From Turnera subulata (taxonomy: Eukaryota; Streptophyta; Magnoliopsida; Malpighiales; Passifloraceae), in contig JAKUCV010005580.1 in NCBI GenBank assembly GCA_028386065.3, positions 16,216-80,215 on the forward strand: DNA of 64,000 bases, given 5' to 3'. Both the position numbers and the translations under genes were made by a program. Of this stretch, positions 23,477-33,303 are shown piece by piece (positions within the stretch are counted from its first letter, which is position 1; each line of letters starts with the position of its first letter). The notes under the pieces were generated by a model. That model was not told the DNA's origin. It was given only the letters and a program-made list of their open reading frames with translations, and made no database searches.

Positions 23477-23500
23477 AATGCAAATATATATATTTTATTT

Positions 23501-24928
23501 GGATTTAATTTTTGTGTAGAAATAAATAGGAGTTGTAGGAGTCGGGTAGGAAAAAAAATTGAATATGCTATTATTTTGGTATCATGCACATGCTAGTAGA
23601 TTTTATTTTTTTATTGTTTTTGTATTGTATTTACATATATATATATATTAAAGATAATTATATTAATTTGTTGGTTTTTCTAGCTCGTGCTATATAATTA
23701 TAAATATAGAGAAACTACTTGTCATTCATTACATGTCGTTTTTGTTTTTTATATTAATACTAAGTAAGGTTATTTTTGTACTTTCGGCAGTTTTAGTTTC
23801 GCTTGTTTCGCTGTCTTCGTGCTTTTATAGATAGTATAGATAACCTTCATCTCTTTTTTTAAACAGATTATTTTTATAAGTTAAATTAAGTAACATTATG
23901 AAACTGAACGGCTAAATTAAAATTTGGGAAAAAAATATGATTACTTCTTCTTACTCAACTCTTTCATAAATTAGTTTAATTATTTTATATACAGAATTCA
24001 TTCATTATTTTTATAATAATAATAGTTGAATTCAGAGTTTATTCATATTATAATTATCATACCACGTGCAATAAACATTTCTTCAATTTTTTTGTGAGAC
24101 ACAATTCTTTTCAAAATTTTTATTGTGTAAACTTTACTTTCTTTCATTATTGATATAGTTGTTATAATTTTAATTTTTAAAATAGTGTACAGTATTTTTA
24201 TGAATTTAGAAGGTCATTAATAGGAAGGCATAGATTCTACTAATTGATTTTTTTTCCCTCACCTACACTATTAATATTGATGTTATATTTTTCTTCAATC
24301 ATTTTCTATAACCTATTCTTTGTGATTCACTTTTATTAGTATTTTGGATTAATAATCTTCATGGTTCATATAAAGAGCTCTATGAAACAAATTTTTAATT
24401 ACTTATTTCAAGAAAAATTTTATATTTACAATTTTTTTTTTGTTAAATATCCCAAAATTCCCCTTTAATGATCCCAAAATTCTTGCTTATGGCAATTTAG
24501 TTTTTTTTCTTAAATATTACAAATTCTATAGCTATGTATTTGATGAATCTTTTTTATCGGTTGGTAGCTGAAAATATATTGAATATATCTCAATTGGGCA
24601 CTTGGTTCCTCTTTGCCGACATCAAGGAGTTTTTCTTTCTTGATAAATTGTACATTTTTTTAATCTAATTGATGCCCCTCCTAACAGAAAAGTATCCCGC
24701 CGCCTACATGTGTATTTGCTCTCATCCTAAGTAGTGGAGGGCTTTCATCATTCCTCTGATTGCAAGCAATATGGTTGACTCCTTTCAACTTCAAGAATCA
24801 CAATGTCTGTGACTTCATTTTAGTGTTGTTCTTCTCAACTTTCCTGTCGATGACTAGGAATTTCTACTTGTAGTTTCTTTCCCTGTATTGTTGGTTAATC
24901 TATATTATCGATCGGTTGTTTTAAAATA
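23501..24928. other. AT-rich intergenic sequence
   Basis: Long A/T runs and a short (AT)n at about 23632-23650. No coding sequence or element ends could be supported. Confidence 0.5.
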
Positions 24929-24938
24929 TAAACAAATG

Positions 24939-25671
24939 GAGTAAATAGTTTTTTCTGTCCTTCCACTTTATCAATTTCGCATTTGTTGTCCCTCTTCGTT
25001 TTTTTTCATTCATGTCGTCCCTCAACTCTTGATTTACCGGGTCACGTGGTCCTTTTTACCTGCTGCAGCAGGTTAATAGCTATGGAGCTGACAAGTGGAA
25101 ATGGGCCCACACATAACTTATTTATTTAATCAATTTTTTTCTAAAATCAAATTTTATTTTTAAAATCCTTTAAAATAAGTAAATCTTAATTTTCCTCATT
25201 ATATACTAGCGTCCTCCACTGTTTGTTTTTTTTTTAAAATTTATAGGTTAGAATTAGATATGCCTCTCTCATTTTTTTTTTATTCTAATTTTGGTTAATT
25301 TTGTTCAATTTCATTAACCGAAATATTATAGAGGGATTAGGTGAGGTGATGATCATATTTAATTTTTTTCTCAATGCATATTTAGAAATTAATATTTATT
25401 TTTTTAAAACAATCTAATTTAAATAAAGATTTTTAAGGCTTAAATTTTTGGAAAAATATAAAAAAGGAGAAAAAGAATAAAAAATTGTATAGATCATGGA
25501 CTCCACTACCACGTGTCAGCTCCACCGCTACCAACCTGTTGTAGCAGGTAAAAAGGACCACCTGACCCGGTAAATCAAGAGTTGAGGGACGACATGAGTG
25601 AAAAAAAAAAACAAAGAGGGACAACAAATGTGAAATTGATAAAGTGGAGGGACATAAAAAACTATTTACTC
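24939..25671. mobile_element. Mutator-like MITE with long terminal inverted repeats
   Basis: The 733-bp element has perfect outermost inverted ends (GAGTAAATAGTTTTTT at 24939-24954 against the complement ending at 25671). The inverted match continues for roughly 165 bp per side, through the phrases ccactttatcaatttc, cctcaactcttgatttaccgg and gtcctttttacctgct. A perfect 10-bp TSD TAAACAAATG flanks it (24929-24938 and 25672-25681). TSDs of 9-11 bp with long TIRs are typical of Mutator-like elements. The interior is AT-rich and noncoding; frames in the TIR are not genes. It sits about 0.4 kb upstream of the first recognised exon of the IST1-like gene. Confidence 0.9.
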
Positions 25672-25681
25672 TAAACAAATG

Positions 25682-26093
25682 TAGAACATATATAAAATGT
25701 TTTAACGGTGGTACATCATAATCTCTTTGTTTCTACATTGTTCCACCCTGACGATAGTTTATAAAATTAATCCAGTGCTTTTCTTGCTTTGTATATAGAT
25801 ATAGAGAGATTGTTCATGGATTTTTAGAATCCCAAATATATTAATCGTCATATAATTCTTTTTCTGAATTAAGCGCTAGCTAGTAGATCTCTTGCAGCAA
25901 ACATTGGTTTCTTCGGGGAATAAGTAATAGATCTTTTTGATTTGAAAGCTCATCTAGTTAGCTTGATATCTCCACTTCTTTCTTTCTCTGCTGCTTCAGC
26001 TTTTGGCCAAACGATATCTCTAATATTGTTTCTGATTGAATATGAATTGTTTCTGATCATCATCTGTTTTCGTCGTATATGCACATATTTCAG
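25682..26093 (+). other. Upstream region of the IST1-like gene, first exon not resolved
   Basis: This interval separates the MITE from the first recognised coding exon. It should contain the promoter, 5' UTR and initiator exon, but I found no in-frame ATG with a convincing donor. A TATA-like AACATATATAAAATG lies near 25685. An acceptor ATTTCAG at 26087-26093 precedes the exon. Confidence 0.4.
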
Positions 26094-27736
26094 GGGACAA
26101 GCCAATGATCATAAACGTGAAAAATGGTACAAAGAAGTACTGTTCAATCTATCCTTTGTATGGAGAATTAAGTCTTGTAAATAGTAAGTAGAGGATGTGA
26201 ATGGAATTATATTCTAGCTAGTAAAGAATTTTGTTTAATTATAAGGTCTGTGCCCATGTGTTCTAACCATATAGATTTGTTTATCTTTTTGGGTTGCAGC
26301 AAAAAGATGATTAAGAGGGTTCAGAGAAGTTTAAAATTCCAGAAAAATAAGAGTTGTGGAACTATATTGGAGTTGAAAGATTCTGTGGCCGAGCACATTC
26401 ACATCGGCTATAATGAGATTGATTTTGAAACTGTGGTATGTACATACAAATTAATTATTGCTTTCTTTATTTTGTTTCTTGCTAGGAATTTATAGATATA
26501 TTCTTCATAATTAATAATTTATTTTTGTCGATCCATTGGTAATTAATCTTCTATTTTATTTTTTGTAATTTCCAGACGGACCATCTGTTCAAACATGGAA
26601 ACCTTGTGACAGTAGATAAGTTGTTGGAGGATTACTGTGAGCTCATCATCAATAAGATGCCGTATTTCTTCAAGCACAAGTATATATGCATACCTCCTCT
26701 TCGTCCTTTGATAATATTTCAAATACATCTGCTTTGTTTCTTCGTTTCAGTATTAATTCTCTGAACTTAACAATTTTTTTTTCCCCCTCTTTGTTGGATT
26801 ATAATTCTTCAGGGACTGTCCTGATGGAGATATCCATAAAGTTGCCTCCACTCTTATATTCGCTCCCAAAAAATGCGAGGCCGCCCCGGATCAGCTTGTT
26901 GCAGTCCGGAAGGTCTTTGAAGAACTTTACGGCTCAAAATATGTAATCACAGCCCTTGAGCTTTTGCCAGGAAATCTTGTGAATTTCAAGGTATAATTAT
27001 ACCTTTTTGTAATTGAACATTATTACACATTACCATGAAATGTCTTTTTTTGTTGATTTGAACCAGCCATTTATCTGATCATACTTGTTTTTTTTCTCTT
27101 TTACTTTGAATTTTTTAACTGCAGGTGATAAAGATGCTGTCTAATAAGTTAAGCCCCAATAACGATGAGAGAAAAAGATTGGTTGATGAAATTATCAGGG
27201 ACTACTGCCTTCCAGCTGATGTCCCCTCTGTCATTGCATATACTTCTAAGCTGCAGCAACTGGTATACATATTCTCTCATATAAACTTGTCTTAATTATA
27301 GCTAGTATTTTCAAACCAGCTAGATTTATTTTGGTTGGATTCATTGGATTGCATTTTAACTTGATTTCCTATTTTGTGTCACTCACAATAGGGAAAAGAA
27401 GAAAACTGTGTCAGCAGAGGTGAAGTTTGGAATGCAAATGATGCAGCAGAGGTCAAAGATCTATTTGTTGACCCAGCATCAACCAGAAGAAGAACAGAAG
27501 CTGTTGCTGTTCCATCTGATTCCTATGATCTGCAAGTTGAATCAGGGAGCTGCAGACCGAAATCAGAGGTAGCTGTGCAACAGTCCGGAAGGAAATCATT
27601 TTCGAGGAAGCTGTCAGGGAAACGTGTGTCAAGGTCAAGGTGTATGAAACCTCGTCCCAATCATGTCCATCCGATGCTGCCAGACTATGATGAAATGGCA
27701 GAAAATTTTACGGCTCTCAGGAAGAAAAAGATCTGA
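26094..27736 (+). CDS. IST1-like protein (ESCRT-III/Vps4 regulator), 5' end unresolved
   Basis: Six exons join in frame: 26094-26183, 26300-26435, 26576-26679, 26813-26990, 27125-27262 and 27392-27736 (TGA 27734-27736), about 329 codons. All introns are GT-AG; the first donor is GTAAGT. The N-terminal part (KSCKYKKMIKRVQRSLKF) and the core (LLEDYCELIINKMPYF, DIHKVASTLIFAPKKCE, LRK-like VRKVFEELYGSKYV) follow the IST1 helical domain. The C-terminus HPMLPDYDEMAENFTALRKK resembles the VHPKLPDYDDLAARFEALK-type tail, probably a MIT-interacting motif. Family members bind Vps4/SKD1 and LIP5 and help form multivesicular bodies at endosomes. The initiator Met is not identified; exon one needs two leftover bases from an upstream exon, or translation starts at 26306. 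No stop breaks the exons. This is the best-supported host gene here. Confidence 0.85.
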
Positions 27737-28590
27737 AGCAAGGACCCTGCCTCTCCACGCAATAGAAATGTGACTATGATCTGCTTCTTCACAATCCCGA
27801 TCGAGGCGTTTTGCAATCCTCTCAGCAGATGAAGAACTCAGGACCCTCCCCAAGCACAAAAATGCTGTACTTTGTAAAAGAACTACGTTAGACCTGATTT
27901 TGTGTCTGTGGCTCAAGAACAGAATGTCATAGGTACAAATACGTAGGCAGCCCATACAAAAGGAGGGTGCGGTCTAAATCATTTTATAACTCAAAAAGTT
28001 TTCTTTTTTTGGTCACTAAGATGTATTTCATTCATGTAGATGTATTATTACTTGGCAGTTAATTGCCTTGCAAGTCTCTATTATTCTTTCCTTCAGCTGC
28101 AGTTGAAAGTGAAGATGATAGAGGAAATTAGACCTAAACGGAATAATGTAGTTGATGAAAATAACCTTTGAACTGGACTTATAATTTCTGAAGACATTTG
28201 AGCATTTCCTGGATACAGAAAGGGAACTCATTGGCCCAATATAAGAATTAAGGGCAGAGCAACAGGAATTCAGAACGGCCTTTTGGAGGGCTACTCATCA
28301 GAATTCAAGTCTTGTTCTTTAGGTTGTGTTCCTGTAAAATTCTTTATCTTCCAAGCAGAAAGTGAATGAAGGGGTGTACCTCTCAACCCAATAATTATGC
28401 ATTGTCCATCATTATCCAGGTTGCAGAAGCTCCCACAAGGAAATTTCTGCAGTATAAGCTTTGCTTGGTACAAAGATGATGAGCTCAACCCAGTTTCCAC
28501 CATCCCAAAGCTGATGAGATCACTCTTTGCTCTCCCTCACTACTATGGTATTTATAATTCCTTGGCCAAAGTATCTGAAGAACAGTAGAT
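27737..28590. other. 3' flank of the IST1-like gene, no further gene recognised
   Basis: It presumably holds the 3' UTR and intergenic DNA. A 70-codon minus-strand frame at 28291-28503 and several shorter ones show no family signature and are left out. Confidence 0.4.
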
Positions 28591-28698
28591 CTTGTTCAGA
28601 CAAGACATCCTGACAAGATACCCCATTGTCCGGACAAACAGATCCTTGTTCGAGCAACACATCTTGACAGGATACTCCATCGCCCGGACAAATAGAAT
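28591..28698. repeat. 54-bp tandem repeat, two diverged copies
   Basis: Copies start at 28591 and 28645, both with CTTGTTC, and share acatc.tgacargatac.ccat.g.ccggacaaa.aga. Confidence 0.75.
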
Positions 28699-29719
28699 CT
28701 GCAGCAGATTGTCTTCCTGCTTCAAACCCACAGGACCGATTCCTAGTCTCAAAACTTTTAAACTTTTATACTGTTGTTCATAAACATCTTCAGTCCTAAC
28801 CTTCCATCAGCCATCTCAAACGAATGGAAATTATAAACTTCATCACACAAGCAATTATACACATATAGTTGCAGGAAAAGAAACGAAGTATGGGAACAAA
28901 GGAAAACCAAAACCTAGTAATGAAGTTCATAAGAAGTTCTGCCAAGACAAGAAACGACAAAGTATGGGAACAAGGAAAAACAAATAACTTAGGGTTTGAA
29001 AGGAAAAAATCAGATAACATGGCTAACAGGAAGAAACTGCGATGTACTATTTGGCGATCTTCCATCTACCAAGCTGGTATTTTCCAACACATTTCCACAT
29101 GATATTTCTACATCATTCAGGTTTTTGACACAATTGGAATCGTAAGCAATCAAGCGACCCAAGAAGCAAAAGTCATAAAGAATGTCTTATTAAGGGGAAT
29201 TGAAATTCTTATGGACCCATACAGAAAAACCTGATAAATTACTTATTTTATATACTACTAACAGTTACTGAGAAAAAATGTGCTTTGAGAGAAAATTGTT
29301 AGCTATATTTTGTAGTTTACTACTATTAATCACACAGTCTATTCAACTTTACAAACAAGGCTTGAAAATTGTCTTTGTTTCTTACCATAAATTATGAAAC
29401 AAGGCAGGAAATCTTGGAAGCCTTCCACCAAATCAAATGCACCCTACAAAGTCACCCGGCCCGGTACTCTTCTTTTAAAAAATAGTGGCATATAGATAAA
29501 GGTGATGTTCTTGATTTAGTTCCTGCATATTTTGAACTATAAGGGTAAGCCTGCTACCATTAATAGCACCGACACAGTGTTGATATCCAAAATAAAAAAA
29601 AATCTGACCCCCCAATCCACACTCGACCTACAAGTCTTTGTAATGTCTTTTTCAAGCTTGACCAAAACAATTGCCAATAGACTTAAGTCTATCCTATCCA
29701 ATATTGTTAAACTCGGATC
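28699..29719. other. Unassigned intergenic sequence
   Basis: No supported gene. Small frames are present but carry no motif. The last 40 bases belong to the target sequence of the copia element. Confidence 0.45.
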
Positions 29720-29724
29720 GGCTC

Positions 29725-31331
29725 TGGTAGAACAATAGCCCTACGCTAGAGGGGGGTGAATAGCGTTTATCGAATTAAAATGAAGTAAGCAGGAAATAAG
29801 TGCGGAATTGAAACAAATGAAGGACACAAGTAATTTATCCTGGTTCACACACACACTACTTGTGTGGCTAATCCAGTCCTTGAAGAGACTCTCTTGAAGA
29901 TTCCACTATCTGCGTTAAGCTTCCGGGTGCTTAACAAACCGTTTACAACCTAGGAGTTCTAGTCACAAGAATCCTAAACCTGAGAGTTCAAGTCACATGA
30001 ACCTCAATACTCTTGCTTGAAGATACCTCACTTCAAGACTTCTCACATAAGAAGATATACCCTCTTCCTATGAATCTCAACAAGGGAACTAACCTCCCTT
30101 AAGGTGTATGAATATACAATTCAATCACTCAAACAAAAAACTCTCTCAAAGAGCAGATATGAGTGTACAAGTAAAGCTCTAAAAGGCAACTCTCAAATCC
30201 TCAATAGCATATTGGCTCAATTAAAATTTTGATGAATGTATGGAATGAATGCTTGAATGTTGAGAGTTGATTCATTGTGAATCAGAGCTGAAAATGCTTA
30301 ATTTGTAGCTCTGAAAAGTCATGGAGCCGTTTGAAATCCACCCAAGAAAAAGCTTTAAACAAAACATAGTGGGTATTAAAAATTGTCAGCAAAAACGGCC
30401 ATAACATCGATGTTTAAAGGCTCAACATCGATGTTTTGTCCAGTAAATTTGAATTTTTGGACTAACGGTAACTAAAACATCGATGTTCTCAAACCCAACA
30501 TCGATGTTATTTTGATTCTGTGAAAATGAGATGAAAACTGATTCTTGGAGAACATCGATGTTTAATTCACAACATCGATGTTATTTTTCTTCTGTGAAAA
30601 ACGATTAAAGCTGACCATTAAAGAACATCGATGTTATGAAATCCAACATCGATGTTTTGCTTATGTAAAGGATTTTTTTTTCAAGTGCAACGGTCATGAG
30701 AACATCGATGTTTAGGATGCCAACATCGATGTTATTTGCCTACTGCCAATTTTTGAAAAATTCTTTGAAGGCAGGAACATCGATGTTTAGAAGGCAACAT
30801 CGATGTTATTTTGGCTCGGCAAAAACAAATTGAAACTGACCAATATGGAACATCGATGTTACAAATGGGAACATCGATGTTATGACTAATTTTAAAAGCA
30901 GCGGTCACTAGAACATCGATGTTTAGGATTCCAACATCGATGTTTTTAGCCTACTGACTGTTTTGGAAATTTGTTGGAAGGCAGAACATCGATGTTTTAA
31001 AACATAACATCGATGTTATTGACACGGAAAAACAGTTTGATGTTTGAAATATGTTTATGTGATGCATGAGCAAATTTTATCTTATTTTGAGCCAATATCC
31101 TAGAAGAGTTGAGTGTTATACCTTGTACAATTTATGAATCTAACTCTTCTTTCTTGGCTCTTCAATTCTTGTGCTAATTCACTTTCATCCTTTGCTTTTG
31201 AGTGGTTTCTTTTGCTTGAGGATTGGTTTGACTTCATTTCTTTTTGCTTCATTCTTTTTCCTTCATCTTTGTCATGATCTGGAATTGGTTTGTCAATTAT
31301 CAAAACCTGTAATGAACCATGAGTTCTAACA
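29725..31331 (-). repeat. 3' LTR of the gag-only copia element (left copy)
   Basis: 1607 bp, near-identical to the right copy apart from point changes and one missing repeat unit. It carries nine pairs of the palindrome AACATCGATGTT at 30403-31017. Confidence 0.92.
30403..31017. repeat. Array of 18 AACATCGATGTT palindromes (9 pairs), left LTR
   Basis: Pairs start at 30403, 30476, 30551, 30624, 30701, 30776, 30849, 30912 and 30985, so the period is 73-77 bp with one 63-bp step. Within each pair the two 12-mers are separated by 8 or 9 bp, a centre-to-centre distance of 20-21 bp, about two helical turns. All 18 copies keep the 12-mer exactly while the spacers vary. Function unknown; the conservation and spacing suggest a protein-binding array. 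Confidence 0.93.
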
Positions 31332-31345
31332 ATTTCTCCCTTTTT
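31332..31345 (-). promoter_or_regulatory. Polypurine tract of the gag-only copia element
   Basis: On the minus strand AAAAAGGGAGAAAT abuts the 3' LTR start TGTTAGAAC, the expected position and composition for the plus-strand primer. Confidence 0.75.
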
Positions 31346-31639
31346 GATATTGACAAACAACTAGAAGTATATGCCAATATTAATAACAATAATTCCCCCT
31401 ATTTGTTTCAAATAATGATTCCCCCTATCTTGATGCATATACATATACTTCTTCTTATCTTTCCCCTTTTGGCGTTAGCAAAAAGAAATGATGATGCATA
31501 TATTTATTCTTCCCCCTTAAGGTATGACTTATAATTCCCCCTAAGTTCATGCATGTGACAAAGTATTTTATGGAAAACAAAGCATAAAGGATAACGAGGA
31601 TAAGGGTTTAGAAAGATGGTTCCTATTTTGCTTCAATCT

Positions 31640-31760
31640 GAATTGATCAAACATCGATGTGTATGATAACAACATTGATGTTGTTGGTTCCACCAGATTT
31701 TTGTTCCCCCTGTCTTTTTGCCTTAGTTAGGGGTACCGAACATCGATTTTCTGTCACCTC
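31640..31760. repeat. Degenerate palindrome pair inside the element near the PPT
   Basis: Contains acatcgatgt and aacattgatgtt about 22 bp apart, then gaacatcgat near 31738. The arrangement resembles a worn unit of the LTR arrays but lies outside the LTR. Confidence 0.6.
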
Positions 31761-31925
31761 TTGGTCCGATTTTGCACTATCACTCAGTCTTGCACTTCCT
31801 TCGAAATCGAACAAGTGTGGCCACTTTCAAGAATTTGGATGCTTCTTTGGTCATTTGCTTGGAGCATCCGCTATCAAGGTACCAAAGTACACTTGATACC
31901 TTCAAGCATACCTGCAAAACATTAA

Positions 31926-33248
31926 TCAAAGGGATTTTGGTACCCAAATCTTTTTGGGTCCTTGATGGTTAGAAACATGCCGAATATAGACCTTATCTTG
32001 TGCCCAATGTCTATGCCTAGTAAAACATACCGGGGCAATGTGACCTATTCTGTTACAATAGTGGCAAATGACATTTGGATTGTGCATCCTTCTAGGTTGA
32101 TAGTAATTACCATTTTGATTATTTCTATGCATTCTAGTAGACTTGTTTTCCTTAGGTATAACCCTGTTTTCCCTAGGTTGAGCTATGTGTGTCCTAGGTT
32201 TAGTGTAATGAGATTCTTCATTCCTACCATTGTAGGCATACATTTTAGCATAATGAGATTTTCCACTATTTGCATTTGATCTTGCATTTTGAGCATGTGA
32301 CCTACTATGATGAGTATATGATCTTGTGTCATGAGCATGTGATCTAGTATGATGAGTAGAAGATGAAACGCCATGTTTATGTGTCTTAGCATTAAGCACA
32401 GTAGGTTTGACATCATTTGACACATTAGATGCACCTAATCCTTCTTTCTGTGTTTGACTTCTTTGTTGTCCTAAGAGAAGATTAAGACCATCTGTGCCAT
32501 TTGTAAATTTCTCTAATGTTTTCTTCAAATCATCAACTTGATACTTAAGAGATTCATTCTCTTTTCCTAATTAAACACAAGCACATACATTTAAGGATAT
32601 CTTCTCATTAAGTTCATTGCAAGACATATTAAGAGCATGCTTTTCTTTTTCAAGCTTATCAATTTTACTTGATAACTCATCCTTATCATTTGATAATTTC
32701 TCATTATCCTTTTCTAAGGTTGTAATTTGTTTCTTTAAGTTCTTATTGACCTTACAAACTGAAATGAATTTACTATATACTTCACTAAATGCATTTTGTA
32801 GCTCTTCAAATGTATAATCATCACTCGAATAGGAAGTACTTACCTCTTCCGGAGATTCTTCCTTTGCCATGAAACAAACGTTGACAGTCTCAACTTGCTT
32901 GTTGTCGGTTTCCTCATAGATGATTCCCAGCATTTCCCACATCTCCTTGGCTGTTGCGCAGCGCGAGATTATTTGATAGTCATTCGGATTGACCGCACAT
33001 TGGAGCATGTGTATTGCCTTGGAGTGGTTTTCGATTCTCTGGATGTCTTCTTCGTTGTACCCCGCTTCCGTCCTTGTTGGAGCTTGAACACCAATCTTTA
33101 TCACTAGCCAGGCTGCGAAATTATTGGCTTGGATGAAAATTCTCATCCTTTCCTTCCAATATGCGTAATTTGTCCCGTCAAAGAACGGTGCACGGGTAGT
33201 GGATTGTCCTTCAGCGATTCCTGCATACAAATAACATGAAGAAGCCAT
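31926..33248 (-). pseudogene. Copia gag, one in-frame stop
   Basis: From ATG 33248 the frame covers about 440 codons, interrupted only by one TAA at 32571-32573; the two halves (33248-32571 and 32570-31926) are in the same frame. The N-terminus TTRAPFFDGTNYAYWKERM and the UBN2-type region (AKEMWEMLGIIYEET) are followed by a Lys/Glu-rich coiled coil near 32660-32760. A His/Ser/Arg-rich stretch and a complete CX2CX4HX4C zinc knuckle (CHYCNRIGHIAPVC, about 32020-32060) come next. The frame ends KKIWVPKSL. Gag would package RNA. No pol genes follow, so the element is non-autonomous, and the TAA suggests this copy is dead unless read through. Confidence 0.85.
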
Positions 33249-33288
33249 AGAAAATTTCTCTCAAACGGTTAAGTCTTTCAGAGAGTTA

Positions 33289-33301
33289 GGCTCCGCTACC
33301 A
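33289..33301 (-). promoter_or_regulatory. Primer-binding site of the gag-only copia element
   Basis: On the minus strand TGGTAGCGGAGCC lies two bases after the 5' LTR end. It resembles the initiator-Met tRNA site TGGTATCAGAGC with two changes, and the same variant occurs in the copia elements at 49384 and about 52990. Confidence 0.75.
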
Positions 33302-33303
33302 AC

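Noticed and set aside
28291..28752. Minus-strand frames of 66-70 codons downstream of the IST1-like gene
   Set aside because: No recognisable motif, and one of them is produced by the 54-bp tandem repeat.
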